64,000 bases of DNA, taken from Amycolatopsis dendrobii (lineage in GTDB: Bacteria > Actinomycetota > Actinomycetes > Mycobacteriales > Pseudonocardiaceae). Below the pieces are notes generated by a model. That model worked only from the letters and a program-made list of their open reading frames with translations. It was not told the origin of the DNA and searched no databases. Where the stretch lies: NCBI RefSeq assembly GCF_014145675.1, contig NZ_JACGZW010000003.1:62001-126000 (forward strand). Direction: 5' to 3'. This document shows, one piece after another, positions 41,896 through 53,789 of this stretch. Within the stretch, counting starts at the first letter, position 1. The number at the start of each line of letters is the position of its first letter. The position numbers and the translations under genes were made by a program.

Positions 41896-43470
41896 TCAGG
41901 AAGCAAACCCTCCAGCCCCAGCCCAATCCAACGCAAAGGCAGGCAGAACCCCGAGCACCAACGTGACCACAACACCCAACGCAATAGCCGCAGTAGTAAA
42001 CCCACCCGGCACAGTCACCGTAGGCCCGTCAGCAGCAGGCTCCGAGAAGTACATCAACACAATGACCCGCAGATAGAAGAACGCAGCCACCGCACTGAAC
42101 ACCAACGCGACAACCACCAACGGCGCCATCCCGTCCGACAACGCCGCCGAGAACACCACGAACTTCCCGACAAACCCGCTAGTCAACGGAATCCCCGCCA
42201 ACGCCAGCAACAGGAACGTGAACACCCCGGCCAGCAACGGCGACCGCTTGGCCAGCCCAGCCCAAGCGGACAGATGCGTAGCCTCCCCGCTGGAATCCCG
42301 AACCAGGGAAACCACACCGAACGCGGCCAACGTAGTAAACCCATACGCCAGCAGATAGAACAGCGTGCTCGACAAGCCATCCTCAGTCATCGCAATAGCA
42401 CCCACGAGCAAGAACCCAGCGTGCGCCACCGACGAGTAAGCGATCATCCGCTTAACATCCGTCTGCGTCAGACCCAAGATCGCCCCGAGCGCCATCGAAA
42501 TTATGGCCACGGCCCACATAACCCCGCGCCATTCCCAGCTGGTCGAGGAAAACCCGACGCTGAGCACCCGGAGAATCGCCCCGAACGCGGCCACCTTCGT
42601 GCAGGCAGCCATAAACCCGGTAACCGGAGTAGGCGCACCCTGGTAGACGTCCGGCGTCCAGGTGTGGAACGGCCCCACCGACCCCTTGAACAGCAGGCCC
42701 ACCACGAGAAGACCCAGACCAGCGAACAACAACGTGTCCGAGCGGTCCGACCCGGCAGCGGCGTGCGCGATGTCAGCCAGCTTCACCGAGTCCGCGTACC
42801 CGTACAGCAGCGCGAGCCCGTACAGGAAGAACGCCGACGAGAACGCACCCAGCAGGAAGTACTTGACCGCGGCTTCCTGCGAAATCAGCCGACGACGGCG
42901 AGCAAGACCGCACATCAGATACAACGGCAGCGAAAGCACTTCCAACGCGATGAACATCGTCAGCAGATCATTAGCCGCGCAGAACGTCATCATCCCGCCG
43001 AGCGCGAAGAGCGTCAGCGGGAAGACCTCAGTCTGCGAAGTAGTCGCAGACTGAGCGCGGTCCTGCACCGTGCCCGGCCGGATCGCCGCCTGGGCCACGA
43101 ACGCGCCGCCCGCCTCGACCTTCCGGTCCGCGATCAGGAACACCGCGCCAAGCCCGAGCAGCAGCAGCGTGCCCCACAGGAACAGCGACGGCCGGTCCAC
43201 CGAGATCGAGCCGGAGAACGTCGTCGTGCCGGCCTTCGACGAAGAAGAACCGGTCGCGTACAGGATCAGCGAAACCCCTGCGGCGATGATCGCGACGAGG
43301 GAGATCGTGACCTGGATCCCCCATCGCGTCGCCTTCGGCGCGAACGCTTCCACCAGCACGCCGATGCACGCGACGCCGAAGACGATCAGCATCGGCAGCA
43401 CGGCCGCGTAATCGACCGAAGGCACTTCCAGCGGCGCTGCCGGCGCCTGCGCCAGGAACATGTCGAGCAC
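41896..43470 (-). CDS. nuoN: NADH-quinone oxidoreductase subunit N
   Basis: 524 residues, about 14 membrane spans. Antiporter-like subunit of complex I that belongs to the proton-pumping membrane arm. Typical blocks: LLTMFIALEVLSLPLYLMCG (conserved Glu in the fifth span), GPFHTWTPDVYQGAPTPVTGF, MIAYSSVAHAGFLLVG. The N-terminus is longer than in proteobacteria, as usual for actinomycetes. Last gene of the operon, followed by the strong terminator. Confidence 0.93.
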   Translation of the reverse strand: MLDMFLAQAPAAPLEVPSVDYAAVLPMLIVFGVACIGVLVEAFAPKATRWGIQVTISLVAIIAAGVSLILYATGSSSSKAGTTTFSGSISVDRPSLFLWGTLLLLGLGAVFLIADRKVEAGGAFVAQAAIRPGTVQDRAQSATTSQTEVFPLTLFALGGMMTFCAANDLLTMFIALEVLSLPLYLMCGLARRRRLISQEAAVKYFLLGAFSSAFFLYGLALLYGYADSVKLADIAHAAAGSDRSDTLLFAGLGLLVVGLLFKGSVGPFHTWTPDVYQGAPTPVTGFMAACTKVAAFGAILRVLSVGFSSTSWEWRGVMWAVAIISMALGAILGLTQTDVKRMIAYSSVAHAGFLLVGAIAMTEDGLSSTLFYLLAYGFTTLAAFGVVSLVRDSSGEATHLSAWAGLAKRSPLLAGVFTFLLLALAGIPLTSGFVGKFVVFSAALSDGMAPLVVVALVFSAVAAFFYLRVIVLMYFSEPAADGPTVTVPGGFTTAAIALGVVVTLVLGVLPAFALDWAGAGGFAS

Positions 43471-43473
43471 GGT

Positions 43474-45024
43474 TTACTTGCCTCCCTGCACGGCAGACAG
43501 CGTCGCCTGCACCGACGGGGTGATCGTGTCGAGCATCGGCTTGGGATAGAAGCCCAGTCCGATGATCAGGATGACCATGGGCGCGAGGATCGCGATCTCG
43601 CGTCCGCCCAGGTCCTTGATGGCCTTGCGCGCGCCGAGCTCCGGCGCGATCGCGGTGCCCGGTCCCCCGCCGACGCCCACCAGGGCATCGCCGCGAACCG
43701 GGCCTTGCATGATCCGCTGGTACAGCCACAGCACGTAAGCCGCGGCGAGCACCATGCCGACGGTCGCCAGGATCGTGTACACCGGCTGGTCCACAAAGGA
43801 CCCCAGCAGCACCAGGAACTCAGAGACGAACGAGTTGGTTCCCGGCAGCGACAGCGCGGAAAGCCCGGCCAGCAACAGCATTCCGCCGAGCAGCGGGGTT
43901 ACCTTCGCCATGCCGCCGTAGTCCGAGATCTTGCTCGACCCGCCGCGCATCACGATCAGGCCGATCACCACGATCAGCATCCCGGTGGAGAGACTGTGGT
44001 TCAGCATGTACGACACCGAGCCGACCATCGCCTGCTCGTTGAAGGTGAAGATGCCCAGCGCGATGAACCCGAAGTGGGCGATCGACACGTAGGCGATGAA
44101 CCGCTTCATGTCCCGCTGCCCGGCCGCGAGGATCGAGCCGTACAGCACGCCGATCACCGACAGGATCAGCACCAGCGGCGCGAGCGCCTTGCTGCCCTCC
44201 GGGAACATCGGCAAGCAGTACCGCAGGAACCCGAAGGTCCCGACCTTGTCGAGCACGCCGACCAGCAGCACCGCGACGCCGATCGGGGCCTGGCCGGCGG
44301 CGTCCGGCAGCCAGGTGTGGAACGGGACCAGCGGCGCCTTGATCGCGAACGCGAGGAAGAAGCCGAGGAACAGCCAGATCTGCGTGCCGGTCGGGGCGTC
44401 GCGCACCACCGTGACGAGAGTGGCCCAGTCGAACGTGCCCTTGCCGAGCTTGTCCGAGGCCAGCGAGTACGCCCCGATCGCCGAGGCCAGCATGATCAGG
44501 CCGCCGAGGAACGAGTACAGGAAGAACTTCACCGCCGCGTACTGCCGGTTCGCGCCGCCGTAACCGCCGATCAGGAAGTACATCGGGATCAGCATGATCT
44601 CGAACAGCACGTAGAAGAGGAACACGTCGGTCGCCGCGAAGACGCCGATCGTGATCGCTTCCTGCAGCAGGATCAGCGACAGGAACCCGCCCGCGCTGCG
44701 GCCAGCGGGCAGTTTGTCGGTGAGCCCGAGCGCGCCGACGACGATCGGCACCAGGAGCGCGATCACCGCGATCATGATGAGCGAGATGCCGTCGGTGCCG
44801 AACGAGATGTGGATGCCGAAGTTCGGGATCCAGTCCATCGTGGTCGCCTGCTGGATGCGCTCGCCCGAGGGCGAGTAGCTCGCCCAGAACGGGATGATCA
44901 GCAGGAACTCCACAATGGACACGGCGAGCGCCGTGGCGACCGCGGCCCGGTCGTTCCCCTTGAGGAACGCCAGCACCAGCGAGCCGGCCAGCGGCAGCAG
45001 GATGAGCGCCAGAAGCCAAGTCAT
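43474..45024 (-). CDS. nuoM: NADH-quinone oxidoreductase subunit M
   Basis: 516 residues, about 14 spans. Membrane-arm antiporter-like subunit. FYVLFEIMLIPMYFLIGGYG contains the key glutamate of transmembrane helix 5, and VPFHTWLPDAAGQAPIGVAV holds the conserved broken-helix region with lysine nearby (AIKAPL). FIAYVSIAHFGFIALG is the second signature. It lies 3 nt from nuoN and 1 nt from nuoL. Confidence 0.94.
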   Translation of the reverse strand: MTWLLALILLPLAGSLVLAFLKGNDRAAVATALAVSIVEFLLIIPFWASYSPSGERIQQATTMDWIPNFGIHISFGTDGISLIMIAVIALLVPIVVGALGLTDKLPAGRSAGGFLSLILLQEAITIGVFAATDVFLFYVLFEIMLIPMYFLIGGYGGANRQYAAVKFFLYSFLGGLIMLASAIGAYSLASDKLGKGTFDWATLVTVVRDAPTGTQIWLFLGFFLAFAIKAPLVPFHTWLPDAAGQAPIGVAVLLVGVLDKVGTFGFLRYCLPMFPEGSKALAPLVLILSVIGVLYGSILAAGQRDMKRFIAYVSIAHFGFIALGIFTFNEQAMVGSVSYMLNHSLSTGMLIVVIGLIVMRGGSSKISDYGGMAKVTPLLGGMLLLAGLSALSLPGTNSFVSEFLVLLGSFVDQPVYTILATVGMVLAAAYVLWLYQRIMQGPVRGDALVGVGGGPGTAIAPELGARKAIKDLGGREIAILAPMVILIIGLGFYPKPMLDTITPSVQATLSAVQGGK

Positions 45025-45025
45025 G

Positions 45026-46933
45026 TCAGGAGAACCTCACCAGCAGAAGGGCCGCGAGAAGCAGGAACGTGCCGCCGAGCATGGACAGTGCGTACGACCG
45101 CACGAATCCGGTCTGCGTCCGGCGCAGCCGTCCGGACCCGCCGCCGAGTGCCGCGGCGAGGCCGTTCACCGCGCCGTCGACGCCGCGGTTGTCCACGTAC
45201 ACCAGCGCCCGCGCCAGCCAGGTGCCCGGACGGGCGACCAGGGTTTCGTTGAGCGTGTTGCCGTACAGGTCCTTGCGCGCCGCGCGGACCGGCCAAGACA
45301 CCCGCTCGGGCTTCTCGATCGGGACGTCGCGCGAGGGACGGAACAGCCAGACCGCCAGCAGCACGCCAAGCGCGGCCAGCACCAGCGTCGCCGCCGGGAC
45401 CGTCCACGAAGGAATCGGGGTGTGCTCGGCCTCCTCGAACTGGCCGACCACCGGGGCCAGCCAGTCGACGAACCGGTTGCCCAGCGCGAAGAACGCACCG
45501 GCACCGACCGAACCGACCGCCAGGATCGCCATCGGGACCCACATGATCGGCTTGGACTCGTGCGGGTGGAAGTCGCGCCCGTCGCTGCTCTTGATGTCCT
45601 TCCAGCGCTCCTTGCCGAAGAAGGTCATCATCATCAGCCGCGTCATGTAGAACGCGGTCAGCCCGGCTCCGATCACCGTCGCGAGCCCGAAAGCCCAGCC
45701 GCGCCAGCCTTCCTGGCCGAACGCCGCCTCGATGATCGCGTCCTTCGTGTAGTACCCGGTGAGGAACGGGAAGCCGATGATCGCCAGGTAGCCGAGGCCG
45801 AAGGTGACGAAGGTGATCGGCATCTTCTTGGCCAGCCCGCCGAACTTGCGCATGTCGACCTCGTCGTTCATGCCGTGCATGACCGAACCGGCCCCGAGGA
45901 ACAGCCCGGCCTTGAAGAAGCCGTGCGCCACCAGGTGCATGATGCCGAGCGCGTAAATGCCCGGCCCGAGGCCGACCGCCAGCATCATGTAGCCGATCTG
46001 GCTGACCGTCGAGTACGCGAGCACCTTCTTGATGTCGTCGTAGGCACAGCCGACGACGCACCCGAGCAGCAGCGTGACCGCGCCGACCAGGGTGACCACC
46101 AGCCTGCCGTCCGGCGTCGCGGTGAAGATGACGTTGGAGCGGGCCACCAGGTACACGCCCGCGGTGACCATGGTTGCCGCGTGGATGAGCGCCGACACCG
46201 GGGTCGGGCCCTCCATCGCGTCCGGAAGCCAGGCCTGCAGCGGGAACTGGCCGGACTTACCGCAGGCGCCCAGCAGCAGCAGGATCGCGATGGCGGTGAT
46301 CGCGCCCGGCGGGATCTTGCCCTGCGCGACGCCCTCGAAGACCTGCGCATAGCCGGTCGACCCGACGTACTTGAACATCAGGAAGATCGCCAGCGCGAGC
46401 CCGACGTCGCCGACGCGGTTCATCAGGAACGCCTTCTTCGCCGCGGTCGCCGCGGACGGGCGGTTCTGATACCAGCCGATCAGCAGGTACGAGGCGAGAC
46501 CCACGCCCTCCCAGCCGAGGTACAGCGTCACGAAGCTGTTGCCCAGCACCAGGATCAGCATCGAGGCGACGAACAGGTTCAGGTACGCGAAGAACCGGTA
46601 CCGGCCCTCGTCGTCGGCCATGTAGCCGATCGAATAGAAGTGGATCAGCATGCCGACGCCGGTGATCAGCAGCACGAACGTCAGCGACAGCGCGTCGATG
46701 CGCAGTCCGAAGTCCACTTGCAGCTGGGTCACCGGGATCCACGAGTAGACCTTGGTGTCGGTGACCGAGTGGCTGTCGGTGGAGAAGAACAGGATCACGG
46801 CGTACACGAAGGCGAGCGTGACGGTGGCACAGCCGAGCAGGTGCCCCCACGCCTTCGCGCGTTTCCCGGATAGCAGCAGGACGAGGGCGCCGAGGGCGGG
46901 AAGGGCCACCAGCAGCCACGATGATGCGGTCAC
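45026..46933 (-). CDS. nuoL: NADH-quinone oxidoreductase subunit L
   Basis: 635 residues from a GTG. The largest antiporter-like membrane subunit, with a C-terminal lateral helix that couples the pumping modules. [42 protein letters not shown] and [18 protein letters not shown] are all present. The length is normal for the family. Confidence 0.95.
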   Translation of the reverse strand: MTASSWLLVALPALGALVLLLSGKRAKAWGHLLGCATVTLAFVYAVILFFSTDSHSVTDTKVYSWIPVTQLQVDFGLRIDALSLTFVLLITGVGMLIHFYSIGYMADDEGRYRFFAYLNLFVASMLILVLGNSFVTLYLGWEGVGLASYLLIGWYQNRPSAATAAKKAFLMNRVGDVGLALAIFLMFKYVGSTGYAQVFEGVAQGKIPPGAITAIAILLLLGACGKSGQFPLQAWLPDAMEGPTPVSALIHAATMVTAGVYLVARSNVIFTATPDGRLVVTLVGAVTLLLGCVVGCAYDDIKKVLAYSTVSQIGYMMLAVGLGPGIYALGIMHLVAHGFFKAGLFLGAGSVMHGMNDEVDMRKFGGLAKKMPITFVTFGLGYLAIIGFPFLTGYYTKDAIIEAAFGQEGWRGWAFGLATVIGAGLTAFYMTRLMMMTFFGKERWKDIKSSDGRDFHPHESKPIMWVPMAILAVGSVGAGAFFALGNRFVDWLAPVVGQFEEAEHTPIPSWTVPAATLVLAALGVLLAVWLFRPSRDVPIEKPERVSWPVRAARKDLYGNTLNETLVARPGTWLARALVYVDNRGVDGAVNGLAAALGGGSGRLRRTQTGFVRSYALSMLGGTFLLLAALLLVRFS

Positions 46934-46946
46934 TCGGTCGTCTCCC

Positions 46947-47246
46947 TCAGTACTTCAGCAGGTTCGTGTCGTCGACCGAGGCCGAGCGGCGGGTGCGGAA
47001 GATGGCCATGATGATCGCCAGTCCGACCACGACCTCGGCGGCCGCGACCACCATCACGAAGAACGCCATCACCTGGCCGTGCAGCCCGCCGTTGATGCGG
47101 GCGAAGGTGACCAGGGTCAGGTTCACCGCGTTCAGCATCAGCTCGATGCACATGAACACGACGATCGCGTTGCGGCGGACCAGCACGCCCACCGCGCCGA
47201 TGCAGAACAGCAGCGCGGACAGCAGCAGGTAGTAGCTCGGGGTCAC
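46947..47246 (-). CDS. nuoK: NADH-quinone oxidoreductase subunit K
   Basis: 99 residues, three spans, GTG start in the nuoJ stop. The paired membrane glutamates of the proton path are in [13 protein letters not shown] (first) and [11 protein letters not shown] (second). Full length for the family. Confidence 0.94.
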   Translation of the reverse strand: MTPSYYLLLSALLFCIGAVGVLVRRNAIVVFMCIELMLNAVNLTLVTFARINGGLHGQVMAFFVMVVAAAEVVVGLAIIMAIFRTRRSASVDDTNLLKY

Positions 47247-48121
47247 TTTCCTTCCCCTTCTTCTTCCTCGGCGGGCTCGGCCTTTTCGACGCCGCCGACC
47301 AGTGCGTGCGCGTCGGGCTTGGGGCCCTCGTCCGCGATGAGCTTGCGCTCGCGCATGAGCCGGATCGCCGAGGTGGATTCGATGATCTCCGACAGCGACT
47401 CCGGCGCGACCGAACCGTCCGGCAGCAGCGCCGGGGTCGAGACCGAGCTGGCGGTGGCGAAGACGCCGGGCCCGGGCAGCGGCGACGGGCGGTCGTGCTG
47501 GCCCTGGAAGCGCAGCTTGACCAGTTCGCGCTGGGAGAGCTTGCTCTTGCCGGTGCGGCCGGTGAAGGCCAGCACCATCGCGCCGAGCGCGGCGGTGATC
47601 AGCAGCGCCGAGGTCAGCTCGAACGGGAACAGGTACTGGGTGAAGATCAGCCTGCCGAGACCGCCGGGGCCGCCGCCGGTCTGCTGGTACGGGTCGAGCG
47701 GCTTGGCCGGGGTCACGTTCACCATCGCGCGGAACACGCCCGCGGCGATCAAGGCGGCGAGCCCGATGCCGAGCACCCCGGCGGCGAGCCGCTGCCCGCG
47801 CAGCACCTCGACCACCGAGTCCGAACTGTCCCGGCCGACCAGCATCAGCACGAACAGGAACAGCATCATGATCGCGCCGGTGTAGACGATGATCTGGGTG
47901 AACCCGAGGAACGGCGCGGACTGCGTCATGTACAGCGCGCCGAGCGTCAGCATCGTGAGCACCAGCCACAGCGCCGAGTGCACGGCGTTGCGGGAGAAGA
48001 TCATCCCGAGCGCGCCCAGCAGCGAGAGCGGGCCGAGGATCCAGAACGCGATGGCCTCGCCGGTCGTCACCGACGCGTCGACACTGGCGGCCGGGGCCTG
48101 CGCGAGAAGGGCGGCGATCAC
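47243..48121 (-). CDS. nuoJ: NADH-quinone oxidoreductase subunit J
   Basis: 292 residues from the GTG in the nuoI stop. Five spans in the first 190 residues ([38 protein letters not shown]), then about 90 residues of acidic tail ending [11 protein letters not shown]. The tail makes it longer than the roughly 180-residue proteobacterial NuoJ, as in other actinomycetes. It helps form the proton-translocating membrane arm. Confidence 0.93.
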   Translation of the reverse strand: MIAALLAQAPAASVDASVTTGEAIAFWILGPLSLLGALGMIFSRNAVHSALWLVLTMLTLGALYMTQSAPFLGFTQIIVYTGAIMMLFLFVLMLVGRDSSDSVVEVLRGQRLAAGVLGIGLAALIAAGVFRAMVNVTPAKPLDPYQQTGGGPGGLGRLIFTQYLFPFELTSALLITAALGAMVLAFTGRTGKSKLSQRELVKLRFQGQHDRPSPLPGPGVFATASSVSTPALLPDGSVAPESLSEIIESTSAIRLMRERKLIADEGPKPDAHALVGGVEKAEPAEEEEGEGK

Positions 48122-48663
48122 TTCTTCGCCTCCTGCTGCTGCGCGTTCGCGGCCAGCTCGGGGCCGTTCACGTAGTAGTCCTGCTCGTTGTCGCCGAGCC
48201 GCATCGGGTGCGGCGGCTGCTCCATGCCCGGCAGCAGCGGGGCGAGCAGGTCTTCCTTGGTGTAGATGAGCCGCTGCCGGTCGTCGTCGGCCAGCTCGTA
48301 GAAGTTGGTCATGGTGAGCGACCGGGTCGGGCACGCCTCGATGCACAGGCCGCAGCCGATGCAGCGCAGATAGTTGATCTGGTAGTCCGCGCCGTAGCGC
48401 TCGCCCGGGGAGTACCGCTCTTCGTCGGTGTTGTTGCCGCCCTCGACGAAGATCGCGTCCGCCGGGCACGCCCACGCGCACAGCTCGCAGCCGACGCACT
48501 TCTCCAGCCCGTCCGGATGCCGGTTGAGCTGGTGGCGGCCGTGGTAGCGCGGTGCGGCCGGAGCGCCCGCCTCGGGGTACTCCTCGGTCGCGACCTTCTT
48601 GAACATCATCCCGAAGGTGACGCCGAATCCCTTGATGGGATTGAGGAAGTCAGTTGCCGCCAT
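48118..48663 (-). CDS. nuoI: NADH-quinone oxidoreductase subunit I
   Basis: 181 residues. Two 4Fe-4S ferredoxin motifs: C56, C59, C62, C66 and C101, C104, C107, C111, carrying clusters N6a and N6b that pass electrons toward NuoB. It overlaps nuoH by 14 nt, a longer overlap than others in the operon. Confidence 0.95.
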   Translation of the reverse strand: MAATDFLNPIKGFGVTFGMMFKKVATEEYPEAGAPAAPRYHGRHQLNRHPDGLEKCVGCELCAWACPADAIFVEGGNNTDEERYSPGERYGADYQINYLRCIGCGLCIEACPTRSLTMTNFYELADDDRQRLIYTKEDLLAPLLPGMEQPPHPMRLGDNEQDYYVNGPELAANAQQQEAKK

Positions 48664-50008
48664 CGTCTGTTCCTTCCTGTGCGGCCGCCGCGGTGACGCT
48701 CGCCGGCTTGCGCCGCGCGGCCTTCGCCTCCGCCTTGGCCAGCGCCTTCTGCCGCGGCGTCGCGTCCGGGACCCGCAGGTCCAGCGGCGGCAGCGGGTAG
48801 CCGCTTCCGGCCAGGTCCACGTAATCCGATTCGGGCAGCTTCTTGTCCGGCAGCGCGAGGCTCAGCAGCACGAGCACCACCAGCACGATGCCGACCCCGA
48901 TGAGGATCTGCGGCCAGCTCCACTGGACCGTCTTGATCGCGACCACGACCACGATCCACACCAGGTTGACCGGGACCAGGACCTTCCAGCCCAGCCGCAT
49001 GAACTGGTCGTAGCGCAGCCGCGGCAGCGTGCCGCGCAGCCAGATGAAGCCGAACAGCAGGATGAACGTCTTGGCGAAGAACCAGAGGACCGGCCACCAG
49101 TTCTGGTTCAGCGCCGAATCGTCGCCGACGAACGGGAAGCGCCAGCCGCCGAGGAACAGCGTGGTGCAGAACGCGGAGACGATCACCATGTTGACGTACT
49201 CGGCGAGGAAGAACATCGCGAACTTCATCGAGCTGTACTCGGTGTGGAACCCGCCGACCAGCTCGGATTCGGCCTCCGGGAGGTCGAACGGCGCGCGGTT
49301 CGTCTCGCCGACCATCGAGATCACGTAGATCACGAAGCTCGGGATGAGCATGTAGAAGTACCAGCCGTGCGTCTGCGCCTGCACGATTTCCGACGTCTGC
49401 AGCGAACCGGAGTACAGGATCACCGCGACGATCGAGAGGCCCATCGCGATCTCGTAGGAGATCACCTGCGCCGCCGAGCGCATGCCGCCGAAGAGCGGGT
49501 ACGGCGAGCCGGAAGCCCAGCCCGCCAGCACGATGCCGTACACGCCGACCGACGAGCAGGCGAGGATCACCAGCACGCCGACCGGGAGGTCCATCAGCTG
49601 CAGCACCGTGCGGTGCCCGAAGATCGAGACGACCGGGCCGAACGGGATGGCCGAGAGCGCGATCAGCGCGGGGACCGCGGACAGCACCGGCGCGAGGAAG
49701 TACACCTTGCGGTCGGCGGTGTCCGGGATGATCTGCTCCTTGAACGGGAGCTTGATCGCGTCGGCGAGCGACTGCAGGTAGCCGCCGGGGCCGACCCGGT
49801 TGGGGCCGGGCCGGTTCTGCATCCGGCCGATCGCCTTGCGCTCCCACACGATCAGGAAGATCGTCAGGACCGGCCCGATCAGCAGGACCACGACCGCCTT
49901 GATCAGGACGAGCCACCACGGGTCGTCAGCCAGTAGTCGAGCACGTGCAGCCGCATCAGGAAATGCGTCCGGGTACTCGGCGAGGAACTGTGTGAGCTGC
50001 GGGCTCAC
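48650..50008 (-). CDS. nuoH: NADH-quinone oxidoreductase subunit H
   Basis: 452 residues, about eight spans, forming the quinone-site membrane subunit. [20 protein letters not shown] and [28 protein letters not shown] segments (conserved acidic E-channel residues) are present. The C-terminal 60 residues are a basic, Ala-rich extension that is typical of actinobacterial NuoH. Confidence 0.95.
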   Translation of the reverse strand: MSPQLTQFLAEYPDAFPDAAARARLLADDPWWLVLIKAVVVLLIGPVLTIFLIVWERKAIGRMQNRPGPNRVGPGGYLQSLADAIKLPFKEQIIPDTADRKVYFLAPVLSAVPALIALSAIPFGPVVSIFGHRTVLQLMDLPVGVLVILACSSVGVYGIVLAGWASGSPYPLFGGMRSAAQVISYEIAMGLSIVAVILYSGSLQTSEIVQAQTHGWYFYMLIPSFVIYVISMVGETNRAPFDLPEAESELVGGFHTEYSSMKFAMFFLAEYVNMVIVSAFCTTLFLGGWRFPFVGDDSALNQNWWPVLWFFAKTFILLFGFIWLRGTLPRLRYDQFMRLGWKVLVPVNLVWIVVVVAIKTVQWSWPQILIGVGIVLVVLVLLSLALPDKKLPESDYVDLAGSGYPLPPLDLRVPDATPRQKALAKAEAKAARRKPASVTAAAAQEGTDDGGN

Positions 50009-52509
50009 TGGTCACCTCCGGAGATCTGCACGAGCGCGCCGTGTCCGGCGGCGAGTGCGGCGCGGACGGCCGAGCCGTCGGAGTTGCCGGGCAGCCACAC
50101 CACGCCGTCCGGCAGGTCGGCGACCTCGACCGGCAGGGTGATCGACCCGCGCTCGTTCGACACCCGGAGTGTCCCGCCGAGTCCTTCGGCGGTCTTCGCC
50201 GAAAGCCGCGCGACCGGCGGCCGCTGGGTGCCCTTGAGGTGCGGTTCGCCGTCCTGCAGCGAGCCGTTGTCGATCAGCTGCCGCCAGGTGGCGAGCACCG
50301 CCTGCCCCTCGCCCGGCTCAGAGCGCCCCAATGTGGCATTGGGTGCGTGAGATGCACCCAATGTGGCATTCGGTGCGCCAGATGCACCCAATGCCACATT
50401 GGGGCGGGTGCCCAGGCGGGCGAAGTCGGCGGCCGCGGCGGCTGGGGTCTGGGTGAACAGGTCGGCGTCCATCTCGACGGCCAGGGTGTCGAGCACCCGG
50501 CCGTCGGAGAGGGAACCGGTGCCCTCCAGCGTGATGTCGAAGTCGCGGCGGCGGCCCTCCCAGTTGAGGTAGCTGCCGGACTTCTCGACCGCCGGGGCGA
50601 TCGGCAGGACCACGTCGGCCCGTTCGGTGACCTCGCTCGCCCGCAGTTCCAGGCTGACCACGAACCCGGCGTTGTCGAGCGCGCGGCGGGCCAGGTCCGG
50701 ATCCGGCAGGTCGTTCGGGTCGACGCCGCCGACCACCAGCGCGTCCAGCTGTCCGCCGGAAACGGCCTGGAGGATGCCGGTGACGTCGCGGCCCGGTTCG
50801 GCCGGAAGCTCGGTGCCCCACTGCTTGCCGACCTCGGCCCGAGCCGCTTCGTCGGCGACCGAGCGGCCGCCCGGCAGAAGCGTTGGTACGCAACCGGTTT
50901 CGAGCGCGCCCCGGTCGCCGGCGCGGCGCGGGATCCACGCCAACCGGGCTCCGGTGCGGGCGGTGAGCCGCACCAGTGCGGAGAACAGGCCGGGGATCTC
51001 CGCGGCGCGCTCGCCGACCAGGATCACCGCGCCTTCGCCGCTGAGCGCGGCGTCGACGTCGGCCGCGTGCTGCGCGATGCCGTCCACCGCAGCCGCTTCG
51101 CCGCCGGGGACGCAGGCCAGCAGTTCGCCGAAGGTCTTGCGCACCGAGGAGGTCGTCCACTGTCCCAAGTGGACGACGCGGGTGTGGTTCTTGCGGGCCG
51201 CCTTGCGCAGCCGCAGGAACACGATCGGCGCTTCGTCCTCGGGCTCGAAGGCCACGCACAGCACCGTCTTGGCCCGCTCGATCTCGCCGAACGTGACGCC
51301 GGTTTCCGGCGTGGTGCCCACGACCGTCGAGCCGAGGAACGCCAGCTCCTCGTCCGAGTGCGCACGGGTGCGGAAGTCGATGTCGTTGGTGCGCAAGGCG
51401 ATCCGGGCGAACTTCGAGTACGCGTAGGCGTCCTCGACGGTCAGCCTGCCGCCGGTGAGCACCGCGCCGCCCTTGCCCTCGCGGGCCTTCAGCAGCCCTT
51501 CCGCGGCGGTCCGGAGCGCGTCGGTCCAGGACGCTTCCTCCAGCTCGCCCTTGGCGTTGCGGACGAGCGGACGGCGGATCCGGTCACCGGCCTGGACGTA
51601 GCGGAACGCGAACCGGCCCTTGTCGCACAGCCATTCCTCGTTCACCTCCGGGTCGTCGCCGGCCAGCTTGCGCTGGACCTTGCCGCGCCGGAAGTCGGTG
51701 CGCTCGGCGCAGCCGGACGAGCAGTGCTCGCACACGCTCGGCGCCGACACCAGGTCGAACGGCCGCGACCGGAACCGGTACGCCGCGCTGGTGAGCGCGC
51801 CGACCGGGCAGATCTGGATCACGTTGCCGGAGAAGTAGCTCTGGAACGGCTCGCCGCCGGTGGTGCGGGAGGCCAGATCGAGCACGTCGGCGGTTTCCGC
51901 GGTGCCGATCTGCTGGTGCGCGCCGCGTTCGAGCAGCGCGATGAACGGGTCGCCGGCCACCTGGTCGGAGAACCGGGTGCAGCGCTGGCACAGCACGCAG
52001 CGTTCCCGGTCGAGCAGCACCTGCGACGAGATCGGCAGCGGCTTCGGGAACGTGCGCTTCGTGTCGACGAACCGCGATTCCGCGCGGCCGTGCGCGAGGG
52101 CCTGGTTCTGCAGCGGGCATTCGCCGCCCTTGTCGCAGATCGGGCAGTCCAGCGGGTGGTTGATGAGCAGCAGCTCCATCACGCCCTGCTGCGCCTTGTC
52201 CGCGACCGGCGAGGTGAGCTGCGTCTTGACCACCATGCCGTCGGCGACCGTCATCGTGCACGAGGCCTGCGGCTTCGGCATCGGACGGCCGCCCATTTCG
52301 ACCTCGACCAGGCACTGGCGGCACGCGCCTGCCGGGTCGAGCAGCGGGTGGTCGCAGAAGCGCGGGATGCTCGTGCCGAGCCGCTCGGCGGTGCGGATCA
52401 GCAGTTCGCCCTTGGGCGCGATGACCTCTTCGCCGTCGATGGTCAGCTTGACATGACCTTCGGGGACCGGCGTTTCCGCCGTCTCGGGCTTGTCGGGGGC
52501 GATCGTCAT
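50005..52509 (-). CDS. nuoG: NADH-quinone oxidoreductase subunit G, with repeat-derived insertion
   Basis: 834 residues. N-terminal 2Fe-2S site with C52, C63, C66, C84; a His-Cys3 and 4Fe-4S region ([26 protein letters not shown]) and a molybdopterin-type cluster CEHCSSGC follow, then the molybdopterin oxidoreductase-like domain without a cofactor site. Residues about 702-729 are encoded by the 81-nt palindromic repeat and read as [26 protein letters not shown]. Reading frame is kept through the repeat. The subunit takes electrons from NuoEF and passes them to NuoI. Confidence 0.94.
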   Translation of the reverse strand: MTIAPDKPETAETPVPEGHVKLTIDGEEVIAPKGELLIRTAERLGTSIPRFCDHPLLDPAGACRQCLVEVEMGGRPMPKPQASCTMTVADGMVVKTQLTSPVADKAQQGVMELLLINHPLDCPICDKGGECPLQNQALAHGRAESRFVDTKRTFPKPLPISSQVLLDRERCVLCQRCTRFSDQVAGDPFIALLERGAHQQIGTAETADVLDLASRTTGGEPFQSYFSGNVIQICPVGALTSAAYRFRSRPFDLVSAPSVCEHCSSGCAERTDFRRGKVQRKLAGDDPEVNEEWLCDKGRFAFRYVQAGDRIRRPLVRNAKGELEEASWTDALRTAAEGLLKAREGKGGAVLTGGRLTVEDAYAYSKFARIALRTNDIDFRTRAHSDEELAFLGSTVVGTTPETGVTFGEIERAKTVLCVAFEPEDEAPIVFLRLRKAARKNHTRVVHLGQWTTSSVRKTFGELLACVPGGEAAAVDGIAQHAADVDAALSGEGAVILVGERAAEIPGLFSALVRLTARTGARLAWIPRRAGDRGALETGCVPTLLPGGRSVADEAARAEVGKQWGTELPAEPGRDVTGILQAVSGGQLDALVVGGVDPNDLPDPDLARRALDNAGFVVSLELRASEVTERADVVLPIAPAVEKSGSYLNWEGRRRDFDITLEGTGSLSDGRVLDTLAVEMDADLFTQTPAAAAADFARLGTRPNVALGASGAPNATLGASHAPNATLGRSEPGEGQAVLATWRQLIDNGSLQDGEPHLKGTQRPPVARLSAKTAEGLGGTLRVSNERGSITLPVEVADLPDGVVWLPGNSDGSAVRAALAAGHGALVQISGGDQ
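50325..50405. repeat. 81-nt three-unit palindromic element inside nuoG
   Basis: Units of 22, 23 and 22 nt at 50325-50346, 50354-50376 and 50384-50405, separated by two 7-nt spacers. The first and third are perfect reverse complements; the middle one shares the CCAATGTGGCATT core. Length 81 is a multiple of three, so nuoG stays in frame. A second copy with the same spacing is at 58202-58282. Confidence 0.9.
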
Positions 52510-53789
52510 GATGCCTGCGCTCCCACCAGTTCTCGCTTGTTGCTCTCACACAGAGCCAGGAACTCGTCCCGGAAGTACTTGATGCCGCTCTGGATCGGCG
52601 ACACCGCGCCGTCGCCGAGCGCGCAGAACGAGCGGCCGAAGATGTTGTCGCACACGTCGAGGAGGGTGTCGATGTCCTCCTCGGTGCCGTGGCCCTCGAC
52701 CATCCGCTCCAGGATCTGCGCCAGCCAGTACGTGCCCTCGCGGCACGGCGTGCACTTGCCGCAGGACTCGTGCTCGTAGAACTGCGTCCACTTCATGACC
52801 GCCCACGGCACCGAAACGGTCTCGTTGAAGACCTGCACCGCGGTCGTGCCGAGCATCGAACCGGCCTCGGCCGCGCCCTCGAAGTCGAGCGGGACGTCGA
52901 GGTGCTCGGCGGTGAACATCGGCGTCGACGAACCGCCCGGCGTCCAGAACTTGAGCGGGATGCCGTCCTTCATGCCGCCCGCCAGCTCCAGCAGCTCGCG
53001 CAGCGTGGTGCCGAGCGGGCATTCGTACTGGCCGGGCTTCTCCACGTGGCCGGAGATCGAGTAGATCTTCGGGCCGGGCGACTTCTCCCGGCCCATCTCG
53101 CGGAACCACGACGAACCGGCGTTGATGATGTACGACGCGGACGCGATGGTCTCCACGTTGTTCACCGTCGTCGGCGCGGCGTACAAACCGGCGGCCGCGG
53201 GGAACGGCGGCTTGAGCCGGGGCTGCCCGCGACGGCCTTCGAGCGAGTCCAGCAGCGCGGTTTCCTCGCCGCAGATGTACGCGCCGGCCCCGGCGTGCAC
53301 GGTCAGCTCGAGGTCCCAGCCGGTGCCGAAGATGTTTTTGCCGAGGTAGCCCTTCGCGTACGCCTCGCGCGCGGCCGCGTTGAGCCGGCGGATGCAGTGC
53401 AGCGCCTCGCCCCGGACGTAGATGAAGCAGTGGTGCGACCGCATCGCGTACGAGGCGATGATGCAGCCCTCGATCAGCGAGTGCGGGTCCGCCATCATCA
53501 GCGGAATGTCCTTGCAGGTACCGGGTTCGCCCTCGTCGGCGTTGATCACCAGATAGTGCGGCTTGTCCTCGTTGGGCGGCATGAACGACCACTTCACGCC
53601 CGCCGGGAAGCCCGCGCCGCCGCGGCCGCGCAGACCGGAGTCCTTGACCACCTGCACGAGCTGCTCGGGCGTGGCGGCCAGCGCCTTGCGCGCCGCGGTG
53701 TAGCCCTCGAGCGCCTCGTAGGTTTCGATGCGCCAGGATTCCGGGGACAGCCAGCGCTTCGTGAGGACCGGAGTGATGGGATCGGCCAT
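52506..53789 (-). CDS. nuoF: NADH-quinone oxidoreductase subunit F
   Basis: 427 residues. The NADH- and FMN-binding subunit: [13 protein letters not shown] at 52-64 (FMN/NADH loop), [19 protein letters not shown], and the N3 cluster motif [12 protein letters not shown] near 343-354 with the fourth cysteine in FCALGDG near 388. It oxidises NADH and starts the electron chain. Overlaps nuoG by 4 nt. Confidence 0.95.
   Translation of the reverse strand: MADPITPVLTKRWLSPESWRIETYEALEGYTAARKALAATPEQLVQVVKDSGLRGRGGAGFPAGVKWSFMPPNEDKPHYLVINADEGEPGTCKDIPLMMADPHSLIEGCIIASYAMRSHHCFIYVRGEALHCIRRLNAAAREAYAKGYLGKNIFGTGWDLELTVHAGAGAYICGEETALLDSLEGRRGQPRLKPPFPAAAGLYAAPTTVNNVETIASASYIINAGSSWFREMGREKSPGPKIYSISGHVEKPGQYECPLGTTLRELLELAGGMKDGIPLKFWTPGGSSTPMFTAEHLDVPLDFEGAAEAGSMLGTTAVQVFNETVSVPWAVMKWTQFYEHESCGKCTPCREGTYWLAQILERMVEGHGTEEDIDTLLDVCDNIFGRSFCALGDGAVSPIQSGIKYFRDEFLALCESNKRELVGAQAS

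Noticed and set aside
42274..45252. 992-codon open frame on the plus strand opposite nuoN, nuoM and the end of nuoL
   Set aside because: It is antisense to three clear complex I genes, and its product is Arg/His/Gln-rich with no fold. Long antisense frames are expected at this GC content.
50041..52779. 912-codon open frame opposite nuoG
   Set aside because: Antisense shadow of a conserved gene; low-complexity translation with no motif.
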